NCBI GenBank assembly: GCA_004794655.1
Contig: SMMW01000003.1
Coordinates: forward strand, 1,984,001 to 2,048,000
DNA: 64,000 nucleotides
DNA from: Marisa cornuarietis
Lineage: Eukaryota > Mollusca > Gastropoda > Architaenioglossa > Ampullariidae
Reading direction: 5' to 3'
Under the pieces are notes generated by a model that ran no database searches, had not been told where the DNA came from, and saw only the letters and a list, made by a program, of their open reading frames with translations. The position numbers were made by a program, and so were the translations under genes. Shown in pieces: positions 39,401-51,400 of this stretch. Positions within the stretch are counted from its first letter, which is position 1. The number at the start of each line of letters is the position of its first letter.

Positions 39401-42400
39401 ATATGGCCTCCTTCACTATCGCATTGTTTGACTGAATATCAAACGCCTTTCGTGCTAGAAAGGGGAAAAGTCGTCGTGTTTGATGACTGGTGTACATGAA
39501 TGAATGAGTGTGACTAGTATATGTTGAAGAGACGTCTTATAAATAATAATAATTATTATTATTGACAATTTGTTAGATTTACTATTAACATAATAATTGT
39601 ACTTTCCAAATCCGGCAAATATGTGTTGAAATTAAACAATTTATATATTTTATTTTCTTTCTAGTTAAAGTACATGTACGTAGAAGCAATATTCTCTTTA
39701 AAAAACTCTGAGATAACAAATTTCGATAAAGTTCAGGAAGACACGAAAGCAATATTATTAAACATAATGCCTTTAACCCCTCGCCGTAAAAAACTCAGGC
39801 GGTAACTTACAAGAAGCAAAACAAAAGTAAGAATGCGAAACTCACATTAAACAAAATAATCACCAATTATAGCTCGCGCAGAAAAGTTTATAGAAGTAAA
39901 CCCTGAAATCTCGAGCCTTTCCTGATGTAGCTTTATCCTCACCCGTCAGCCTGTTCAGTGGGTGGCACAGTATATATCACGAGTACATGGGGTGAACTCG
40001 TGTAAAAATCCCACAATAAGCTAACTCAAATGTACCAAATCTTTGCCTTTCGTGATGCAAATTTATCCTCTCCTGTCAAACTGTCTCCTGGTCAGCAGAT
40101 GGCTCACAGTATATATCAAAAGTATATAGGGACAGCTTGTGCTAAAAAAAAGTAACAAACTCCAATCTACCACATCTTACGACGAATGCAAACCTCTCCA
40201 CCACGTCTGTACACGCCTACAAACATGTGGAATGTTTTAATATTTCAGTTGTCTGAATTGACACAACTACCACAAGAAAAAAAACGATTTCGTTTACTCA
40301 AATTAATTAGTTTTTGTCTGCCAGACTTAGAGTCTTTGGAATATTCTACAAATGGAAGCAGGATGTTTTCATTGTGTCTACCGATTAATGTACGTCAGCA
40401 ACTCGACCTGCAATCTTTCTGTAAATTTAGTTCAGTTTCTACGTCAGTTGCCACGGCTACCCTCTTTTTTCAAAAATAATTTTTTAAAGCATTTTCTCAG
40501 TTTGTGGTGGAATGATGCTGAAAGTAGTTAAATTCTAGAGAAGAGGACAGAAGATTTTTACAATGCCTGGGCATGTGCTTGAATTCAGATGAGCTGATTG
40601 GTTGGTTGGTCTTTACTTACAAAAAACAAAAGACCCACATATAAGCTATCATATCAACATTGTACGCACCATTCGAATTACAAGAAAAAAAGGACGAATA
40701 AGATTTTACTGTTTAGGCAATCGGCTAATATTACAGAGGGTGGTGTGGTAAGTAATATACAGATAAACAAAACTTCTCAACATAGCGTATGTAACGTTTC
40801 GCGGCTCAAGCTCCTTTTTATTTTATTAGTTGTTCAAAGCGTAGGTAGATCAGTGGCACGTTCTCAGGAAGCCACGTGACCGTGTGACGCAAACCACAAA
40901 ATTACGTCACGCTCTGACGTCATAGAGGAATTCCAGACTCCTTTTGTAAACAAGATTTAATCTGGAATTCCACGTGGCGGGGTGTAATTCAGGTGAGAAT
41001 CCATGCCGACTACACCACAAGGTAAATTAATATAGTTGGTCGGCGTGGACCCCACGTACCCATAGTGTCGCTAGGTGATCGCCATAGTTATGGAGTAACC
41101 TAGCGTTCGATTGGTCTAAACCGGGGTAAGGCAGGATTAAGGTTTCCCCGGAATTCAGCAGAGATCTTTCAGACAAGACAGACCTACACGAGGTCAGTGA
41201 AGGGCTTGTAACGGAAGAGCCGTTGAAGAGAATTGGGAGACACGAAGGTGGTAGATGTTCACTGCGATCCGTCAGGGACCTTACTTCTGAGAGGCCGCTC
41301 TCCTGCAACCCTTTAGCGAGAACTGGGTAACACGGAGACGGCAGATGCTCATTGCAGTCCGTCGAGGTCTGTCACGGATCACCCGCATACACACCGCGAG
41401 TCACCCGCTCACACGCGCATTCGTTAACTCAACACAACAACAAATGACCACTCAGGTATAGAGCGTCCCTCCATGAGAGACGAATAGTTATTAAACTCAA
41501 TGTTACAAGTTAATTACACAATGAATACACAAAATACTTCTCTAAACAAGGTAGAAAATCAGTCTTTTTACAACAAGTAGTTAGGGTAATATGATAATTA
41601 TCATTTCATCATAACAATCATTGCTAGGCTTAGCAGGAAAATACCTCACTCGAATATATTAACATGCAGCACATGCTCACGTAAAGAACATACAAGAAAT
41701 GTAACAGGTATACACAATGAGCAAATGTCCTTGAATTCAGTGCACTCAGCACATATACGTATAAATACGGTAATCTTATAACATAGTCAGAATGGGTAGC
41801 ACACCCTAGGCCCTAACACCGCCTGTGGAAGGTTAAAACACTCAGTCTTCCAGCGCGTGCTTAAATTCTACCCACTCTAAACTTGGTTCAAACATATAGT
41901 CCTCCTCTTATCCTTCTTAAAGTTCTGGTTTTTAATTTTTAACAATTCCTCCCGTTGGAGGTTTAAAAGAAGGTCACCCGGTGCTTCACTCTACCTTAAG
42001 AAAGGTCTTACCTCGTTTGGGTTGTTCGTCTGGTGTAAAATCATCGGAAGCTCATGCCTCTGCCTCACGTCAATGGTCCTCCGGAAAGTACGGATATCGT
42101 CTGTAGGATATCGCCCCACGCAAGTCAGTCATTCAGCCTCTCTGTATCGGATGCTCCTCCCCACCTTGGAGATACGCGGACACCCTTTCACTCGTCTTTG
42201 CCGAACCCCAGGCCGTCTATAGTCAGCTCCAGCCGTCACAACCCGTAGTTTCCCACAGCCTTCCACGCTCTCGGCGAAGTCCCTCTGTTTACGTCAGGAA
42301 ATTTCTCAGACGCCTGCCTCCTAATTCAGCAAATGTTCTCTCTGTACTGTGCTGGTAGTAGAACCACAGCCCTCGGCTTGAATACCAGTAAGTACTGTGA

Positions 42401-45400
42401 CAACTCTTGTCACTACACAGCTCTCTCTAGCGCCTCACGTCGACATACACTATGACGACTGGTAAGGTTGAATGATGACTGAACACTCGTCAGTAACAGC
42501 ACACAGCAGCAACACACCAGGATTGCTGGAATATCGACTAAGCAATATCGATTATTATCCCACTTGCTATGGTCGGGTGTAATATACCCACCCTTGTTTA
42601 CGTCGCCACAAGGTGAGCTCAGCCCGCACCGCACATAAAATACTAAAAAATCTGAATCAAATTTCTCGTGACCCTCGCGTGACAGCGACAAAAAAAAGAC
42701 ACCCTAACCACCCGGACAGATGGTGAGCTCTGCTCGGATCACACGTGAAATATAATAAAAACCGAGACTTTCACTTTCTCGTGATTTCCTGCGTGGCAGG
42801 GACATACCATAGCACACCTGTGTGTGTAGAACTTACTATACATTATACCACCCCCTTGTACGCTACAAGGTCTCTACTTCTGAGTGGAATTCAACGGAGG
42901 TGTCAGAGACTACGGACTTTGACAGCGGTAACTACAGACGCTGAAACACTCCTGCCGAATGGCAGTGCTGAATCATCATAGACTGAGGATTCCTACAGCA
43001 CGGCTGATCTTCAAGCCGGCATCTACTGTTGTGTTCCACCTGGATCTTTATGTTCTGATTCGTGAATTTGGATGGACTTTTGTGCAATCATACACCTGTT
43101 TTGGATATAGTTCGCCGGTCATCAATCCAGGTGAACTTGTATGCGGTTTGTTCACCTGCCTTGGATATACCTGCCATTCAACAGTTCGAGAAGACTCCTG
43201 TGCAGACGATTCACCTGCTTGGGGTACAACTAGGAGAACGACAGTTGGGGCAGACTCCTGTATCGACGAAGTCAGCTCTATTTTTCTCGAACACTACCTC
43301 ATCTGACTGTTCGTGCACGATTACCTGACCGTCGAATCGACAAAGCAGACAGGTGACATTGCCGGGGACACTCTTAACTTCCCACCCGTCATTACACAGT
43401 TCCATATTTCTTTTTACCATTCTCTTCCTTTCTTTCTTTTAAACATTAAAAGTTGGATTCGTTGGCCGGGCCTTTTTGTGTGAAAAAGGAAGAAGATTGC
43501 CGCGAGCGTAGGTAGCTACATGTAGATGTATATACACGGTAGGTAGCTACATGTAGATGTATATACACGCTGGACTCCATTTATAAATGAACTCTTCACC
43601 CAAAAAGCTACAGCGTAGTCATCTGCAATCCTACAGGTTTGTCTAAGACATTGTTGTTTAGTACTAAAGCTTTCAAAGTATAAATGTTGTGGGATCTCTT
43701 ATCGTCCTATAACCGCTGCTGAAGAGCAAAGCTAGTGTAAAGAGATAAACCTGTAGACTATACGATGTCTGTTTCGCACGAAGACCAGTCAGTATATTTG
43801 GCACAGATGAACATGAAGGCATCCTCTGTTTTATCTATATCTGAGCAAAATGTACAGTGAAAATCAGATGGGGACACGTTTCAACTAATATTATCTAGCT
43901 TTGATTAAATCACTCCGATTGTTGACATGTGGTAAGTAGTATAGTTAAGGACTGACAATAATGAGGGAGATTCTGCACCTTATCTCCTAGCTCTGTTTTT
44001 GACTTTTGCTATGTTTGATATTCCTTTTATAGTTGTATACTTGCCACCTTTTAACTTATTCTTTGTTTAAAATCCCATAAAGTTAAAGTGGTTAAATTTA
44101 AAGTTTTTCTCGATCATTTTTTTGAAAGTCAGCAAATGCCACATATGGTATGTTCTATGGTTAACAAATTGTTTGGAGGCTATTGCACATAACATGACGA
44201 TGTGGTCGTCGGTGGTTGGTTTTTTTTCCCTCAGTTAAATGTGTCCGAGTCAAGGCATAAAAACTGAAGCACCAGCATTTTTCTCCTCTCCCTCATATTC
44301 AGTAAATTGAGCAGCTCCTCGAGCTGTGCTTTCGTCGTGTAAATCTCTTCTTTGATGTTGTCGTTGTGTCTTGCAATTGCGCCTTGCTGATATTGTAGTC
44401 TTCAGTTTGTCTTGTTACCCACTATCCTGACCACAAAGGCGATTAATGCATGATGTGATGTTAACGTTTACGAGTCTCTGCCCGGAGGCCTATTGTGTGT
44501 AGTCGCGGGATTTTAGTGTTATAGCAGAAAACTGGTAGGTCAGTGGAACAGACCTTATTGAACTGCGCTTTGGCAAACCCGTTTGAGAAGGAATCGGACA
44601 AACAAGCCTTGCTTGCGATGATGATGTTTTGCTCCCTGCATAAGGGTTGTCAAATGAACTCAGACGAGAACTCGTCGACTTATTGTTTGTCCTCTGAAAA
44701 CCCTCAAAACTCCAACTCAAGACTTCTTGGATAGGATGGGAGGGCATTGTCTGACGGGAATCATGGGATTGTATCGCTTTTACTGGATGCAGCGTGCCAC
44801 CTTGACAGCTGACGGAATGTACTCCCCTCCGTGGATGAGAGCTGGTCAGGGAGGATTAGTCCCTACACGGACTGTAGTCCCGCCGCATCAGTGAATGTTT
44901 CCAGTGGTCATCACATTAGCCATGGACATTCACTCACACCAAGCTCTCTCGTGCTGACCCCTGTGGACCCAGAATAGGGTGAGATGGACGGCACTAAAGC
45001 TGCCAGACGTCACGTGGGGCCAGAGTTGCAGGCGCGTGTCAGGCGGACAGCTTGTCTCCCATGGCGACTGCTGGCTGTTAAAGTCGTTGTCTGGAGCCAC
45101 TTAATCCGCTTGCAGGCCGTCTGCAGAGACCGTAACAACGACTGTCGACCTGCAGGATCTGGCCGAGTGTTGATGGGAGTCGCCAGATATCCTCGAGTTT
45201 TCACAACGCTAGGGTTCCTTTAAATCTCTCAGTTGGTGGTCAGTGCTCGTGCATGTGCCTAGGAGCAAGTGACTGTTGCCTGGCCATCTTGGGGGTGCTA
45301 CCAGTCTACTCCCCCGTCCACCTGACGGCGACATCCTCCCGACCACCAAGGACCTGTCAAGTGTGCCACTGATTTCCGTTGGGCCTTGTAGTGATTCTTG

Positions 45401-48400
45401 AATCCAGTCAGGTAACATGCTGCACGCATTTAGCAGAAATGTGACTGCATTCTCATTCGTGGAGTTTAATTGCCTTTCTGCAACATATGTATGTTTATTT
45501 CTTTGTTTTTTGTATGCTTTTTTGTTTGTTTTTGTTCTTGCGTGAGGTGCTTTCATTCAATCTTATGTCGAAATTCAAAATCTTAACATATGACCAGATA
45601 AATTGGGAAACCTATTTGTGTCCTAAAACTTTGGTTCATTTGATTTTACCTAGACTAGGTGCATGGATTTGAAAAGATATTTTTGCCCGACAGTTGACAA
45701 AGCATTTGCACGTGTGACCACATGTACGGTACGCCCTTTGATAGTTTGCTATCACACAGCAGTCGGCTAAGATACTTGTAAAATATCAGTTTAGTGGACT
45801 CCTGGAGTTTAGTAGCTCCTGGCTCTATTTTAATTTTTAACAAGTTATACTTCAAATAGAAGCAGAGATTCAGCATTTTTAATGTTGCTGATTTTAAGAA
45901 TATTAGAAAAAATGTAAAGAATGTTAAGTGCTGCAGTTTGAGCCTTAGGGACCGCAGTGAAAGTTCAGTCATAACAAAGATGGAGAATGTTGTTTTCTGT
46001 GACAGGATCGAGACACTAAGCAAGCAGTACTCGGAACTGGAGGACGAGTTCCGCCTGGCGCTGCAGATAGAAGCCGGAAAGTTTCGAGAGGTGAGCAGGG
46101 GCCCACGTGCACAGCGCTACGCTTGGGGGCGAGATGGATGCTGAACGCCAAGCAGTTGGCAAAATGGCCAATAAGATGAAAGAAGCTTAATTCACTGTTA
46201 GTTAATTATCAACCGTGTACGTGACCAGAGGTCACATACCGCACGTGTCACCGACCTTTACGACCTGTTCTGTCTGGATAGCATTATGTACTCGTAAAGG
46301 CCGCATTCATATGGGTCAACTGACTCGACTCTCAGAACTTATTTTGACCGCCTGCACAAAGTTTTCGTTCCGTTTCAGGCTTAGATTTTCCTTAAACATT
46401 CAATTCTCTTTATCGGACTGCGGAGAGAATGAAAGTCTGGCTTAGCTTCCAGTGAAGTTACAATATGTTTAACAGGAGTGAGTGTGAGGAAAAGTCCGGC
46501 AGCAAAACAGGACGAATTTTGTGCAATTTGTGTTTCCAACAAGAACAGCTCGATCCCACCGCAGGACAAGGAGTCTTTCTTTCAGTCTCATTTTGTCTCT
46601 CTGTCTCTCACTCTTTCTCTTTCTCAGGAGACTGAAGAACCAGGCTCCACAAAGCTTAGCTAAGCTTAGCCCATCCCTCTCTCACTACAGTCGGTCAGTC
46701 AGTCGTCCCGTGACCAGCACCAGTCGTTGGGGGGACCACATGGATAGAGGCGGCAGCTGACAGGGGCCGCCACTATTTCCTATTGTGGGCGATAATCAGC
46801 AGGTCCTGTACAGGACGACCAGTCCAGTCTTTGATTCGTAATCCAGTTCTTCCTCTGACCACCGCGGTGTCGGCCACCCTTCATGGTACCTTGAAGGATA
46901 GTCTTCGACAAGGTGTCGTGCCGGGTTACATGACCAAAGAAGACCAGCTTACGTCACTTGACTGTTGGTAGTAGAGGTTCCTGGTGTCCTACGAGTGTGG
47001 CAATCGTGATTCGTACAAAGTCGTTGATTTTATGTTCTTTGTATAACATCCGGAGCAGCTTTCCCAGGTACTGACTCTCGTATGCCTGGACTCTCCTTTC
47101 CCTGTCGGCGAGCAGAGACCTCGTTGCACATCCGTAGAGCAGGATCGGTACCCTAAGGGTGTTGTACAGATTGTATTTTGTAGTAACCCTGATGTTATGC
47201 CTATACCAGATCCTATGGAAGTGTGATAGTCGTGCAGGTTTCAGGCATGATGTTCTCCAAGAAGATGTTAAACAGCACCAGGGATAGGGGGCATCCTTGT
47301 ACGTCTACTGTAGTGCGAAAGTAAACTCTTATTTGGTTATCCCCAGTCGTGCATTCGTTGAGCTTTGATAACTTTAACAATAGAGCATCACATGCCATAG
47401 CCCCTCGTGTCAGACTCAGTCAAATGCTCCATCGCTCTTTCATTCACTTCACCACTTCTTTTCAGAAAGTGAAACACGGACTGTAAGGCGAGGATGTGCA
47501 GTGCAATTTTCTTTTATTTACTATTAACCATCACGCGAAGAGGTAGACAATCCCAACTCTCCCACTCTCTGTATTTTTTAAATTACTTTAAGAGGAAGAG
47601 GTAACGATCCTTTTTCACAGCCTTAAATCAGGGCTGGAATTGGGTGGTGTCATGTTGACTTGGCATTTAAATAATTTCAGTTGGAAAAATACTGATTTGT
47701 TTTAATGAGTAAATACTTGCAGCCTCTTTTCTAAGCTTAATTTTGTGCCCGCTGAAAGGCTGGCAAGAACACCATGAACAAATACATTTACGACGCTTAA
47801 AGTTTCGTTTGATCTTCCTGTTTGGGCCTGAAAAATAGTTTGTGGGAGCGGAAAAAAGACATTAAGAAATGATGAATGCGGTCGTCAGGAAAAGTAAGGA
47901 AAAAAAGAAGAAGTGAACTCTGCTGTTACAATCTCTCATTTCGCGGAGTAAACATGATTGTGTGCATCATCAGCAGCAAGTAGAATTTCTGTCAGGTTGA
48001 GGAAACAATGTTTTATTAGAAAACTTTAGCTTCGTTGTTCACGTAGGACTAATGTGCAGATGTATGCGATCTGAAGAGACTTTATAGGAAGATGCATGTA
48101 GAACTTTCTGTCCTCAATATGCTTTTATACTTATACATTACAGTCTTAATATATATATATATATAGAGAGAGAGATCAAGGCTTTAATTGAAGGGGTTAA
48201 ATGTCACATCTTCTTGGGTGTCGCGGTGTGCCTGTAAATACACTACTCTTGTAGTATGTTTCCTCGTTTCGTTTTGTGTGGCTTTTGCTTATCCATCGTG
48301 CCTCTTTCTTGCTGACCATGCGTGTGTGCGTGTATGTGTTTGCTCTATGAAGTGGGGGTGGGTGGGGAGTGGAAAGTGAGAAAATGACACCATTTTCTTT

Positions 48401-51400
48401 GTATAATTTTTCGTTGTGAAGGTATCAAACACCAATAGCTGGATTCCAGTTTTTAAGATGTAGTCACGGTGAACCACTTACAATTCACCGCAGCTAGCTT
48501 TGGTTTACATTCACAGGCTTGGCCTTTGGTGGAGAGGGGGGGGGGTGATGGCGGTGGGAGGTTCCCGTGATGCCTTGCGCTCTCCTTCCCGCAGCTTCAT
48601 CTCTCCTTCTCTTGACAGTGTGAACATTTGGCTACACGATATCATCTTCGTACAATTTCAAATCCATTACTTGTTGAAAGACAGGAAAAGGGCGAGTAAG
48701 AAAAGGCAGTGTATCATTTCTTCTGTCTTTTTTCATAGTTTTTGTTTTGACTATAAGTACTTATTAAGTTGTCAGCACTGCAACACCTATCCTGGCTTTC
48801 TGATGGACAAGGCAATGTCTTCTGTTCCAGATACAGACTGCTTTTGAGCGAGTCAGTGCAGAAAATGCAGAAAACAAGCATCTCCTTCTAGCAGCACAGA
48901 AGAAAGACGAGAACACATCAGTGATGTTGTCTGAGTTGACGGCGGTAAGAGCTCCGGTGTCCCTTTCTCTGTCTTCTCGTCACTCCTTTTACGGCCTTTT
49001 GAATTCTCTTCCCTGTTTTCTTCGCCCCCCCCCACCTCTCCATCTCTCTCTCCATTTTACCCATTATCGTTTACTATTTATCTCCATTTTCTCTCTCCCT
49101 TTTTTTCTTCTGTGCGCCTGCGGAGACTAACTACATGCTGACATGATAGCAGTGTTTCTGTCATGGGCTATTTATAAAGTAAGACCACAAAAGGTTTCAT
49201 GTCAGTCTCCACACAATCATGACTCACCTGGATACTTAGTCTGTTTCACATCATGATAATTAAAAGGCAGCTGACTTACAGACGTAGATGACTGGTCTGG
49301 TGTCTACAAGAAACTAAAGGTGTTCAACAGTTGAATAACTGACTTATTCACTGACTTATTCAAGTGGGATACGAGTTCCCAGTCGAAGAGCTTAGTCAGT
49401 GCCATGAAATCTGTAAGGTGTAAGATGTCTCTGTCTCCTACATCGAAGTTTGTTATGCAGAACGTCATCATCGTAACGGTCCAGTGAAGGACTCTAGTCG
49501 TAAAATTACACACGTTTTTCATGCAGAAATCGTCGTCTGATTTGTCTGATGTCTGCTCAGTAAGACCTAATCCTCCATGACACTTATCAGTACGAAAGCG
49601 AGATAATGGCAGGGAATTAATGGTAACGCGAGGTAATGGTGGGGCATTGATGAGAACGCGAGATAATGGTGGGGCATTGATGAGAACGCGAGATAATGGT
49701 GATTTTGTACATCACAAAGTCCATGCTAACAGTAACTGACCTGTGGTTAGTACCTGTAATCAACCAAGTCATAGACTATGGTTGGCAAATGTCACTCTCG
49801 AGACATTAGTGTTGTGTATTTTAACTAAATGGATAAAAAGCAACAGTTTTATGTAACAATAGCTTAAACTGTGTCCCACGAAGTCTGAAATATTTTAAAT
49901 ACTCAGCCTGTGTGACTGGGCTATATATAGTACACTGCTGACGTTAGCTTACTTCAGCAGCCGCCTGGCAGTATCATTGCACTGCATCAGAAAATGGTGG
50001 AATCAACTGTGGATGATGTGTCATGATGTTATTATACAATGTGATGTAATATTACATCATTCTAGGCTTATTTCCGATGTTGTTACAGTCCTGCTGGGTA
50101 AATTTACACGGTGAAACAGAGAAAGTGAACTATATCAAATATCTTCAAAACGAGACCCAATATAAATTGTTCATGGTCATAGTCGTGTTCAGTTCATCAA
50201 GATACAACACATTGGGACCTTTCTCAGTCAGTAATAATTTCAGTGTTGACCAGTGAAATCAGAGGTGGGAATAGGGGTCAGCAGAGTGTAACATAGCCCC
50301 TTTGTTGTTCTACTCAGGCTATTGTGTTAACTAACTTTACCTAACTTTACAAAATCTCTCATATCTTCGTGTCCATGAAGCACTTTGAACTCTTCGCTCT
50401 CGACTCTCCATTTGCTGTGTAGACTTCAAAAGTAAAATGGCATTTCACTTTCGAAAAATGTTCATGATGATCTTTGACTACAAGAGGTGTGCTACGATGG
50501 AAAAGGTTGGAAAAACTGTTTATGCCGACGATACCCAAGCGTTTATGTCGTCGTCAATGGCTCGTGGGTCCTTTGATCCGCTAAACTGAGTCCTGGCAGT
50601 CGTTGTTGCATCAAAGATACTGACTGCTTTTAGTATTTAATATCTTTGCTTTGAACACAAAGGTACTTCGTGATTGACATGCAATACATACATTATAAAA
50701 TTGTTTATTACTGTGTTTCATTGTGTTTTCTTAACGTTTTTGTGTCCTTGTTTCTCGTTTCAAATGCTTTCCAGACCCTTTCCTTCTGTTTGTGGTGAGG
50801 TGGATTAAAGACATCCATGAATGTCTTGCTGTTTGTTGTGTGCTCTGATCTTGAAATAAAGGTATACTATATCATTGAGTAGTTGTTTGTTGCTGTTTTC
50901 TAGTGTGTATATTGAGTACAGATATCATGAAACTTTCTCAAGACTGAATCCAAAGCAGAACATTCATGGAAGTCCATAAAGAAAGAGTTTAAAACAATTA
51001 TAAACCACTGAAGATGGCCTTTAAAGTTGACTTGAGGTCTACATACCCAAGTTTTGTGTTTCAGTGAAGTTTCACAAGCTCTCCTCTGTCCATCAAAGAT
51101 GTGAGAATACTGACAGCATCACTGTCAGCTGAAGGTGCCTCTAATGCGCTTCACTTTTCCTGTTTGTCCTTTAGCTTGTAAGCTTTCTACTCCACTAATG
51201 TTATTGGAGACATCCTTTGCCTCTTTATGTAGCAAACTACTTCCTACATTGAAGCAGTGTTAATCATAACATAAAAGCATCAAAAGAGCCAGGCAAGGAC
51301 ATTTGATGTGACCATCTCATCAACCTACTTGATGTTGTCCACCTGGCTGTCAGAATCAATCCCACATCCAGCGGTCACAATAAAATTAAAAAACGCAAGG

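Larger units (their letters stand above)
36029..39563 (+). mobile_element. L2/CR1-like LINE, nearly full length, frameshifted
   Basis: The ORF begins at ATG 36029 (MSYSREYLLALSS). After a frame change in an A-run (36143-36152) comes a basic linker (KRGRRGGVQRRLRKYG). An AP-endonuclease domain follows with GHLNVQS (about 36367), SETWL, YRPP and GDVNFHFD (about 36790). A frame change in a T-run (36972-36979) precedes SDHF. The reverse transcriptase has YRPVSNLSYISKLLE (about 37880), LDLSSAFDTINH (about 38092), GVPQGSVLGPLLF (about 38265) and the catalytic FADDTQ (about 38365). Two further frame changes near 38960 and 39080 precede the terminal EPKLWNVLPSS...KTHLFV and stop at 39210-39212. A 3' UTR ends in an AAT/ATT tail. 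The 5' edge is not determined. Confidence 0.9.
30815..46005 (+). other. intron 5 (15.2 kb), repeat-rich
   Basis: Phase 2 intron. In order: a T-run (30850-30869), a LINE 3' tail remnant (31479-31554), a tRNA-derived SINE (32574-32752), a degenerate tandem stretch around GACTAGCAGA/TTGGTCAGAAGT (33340-33600), the 39-bp array (34165-35430), an L2/CR1-like LINE (36029-39563), two imperfect copies of an about 120-bp block (39920-40150), and an unclassified repeat-like region (40830-43420). From 43580 to 46000 I see nothing recognisable. Confidence 0.6.

Noticed and set aside
43211..43420. Minus-strand ORF with CLLC and CPNC pairs, zinc-finger-like
   Set aside because: 69 codons, no known spacing of a finger family, no splice context, and it lies in the unclassified repeat region.
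50515..50560. YADDTQ-like frame suggesting another reverse transcriptase
   Set aside because: Only a few codons match and no flanking RT block is seen. It could be chance.
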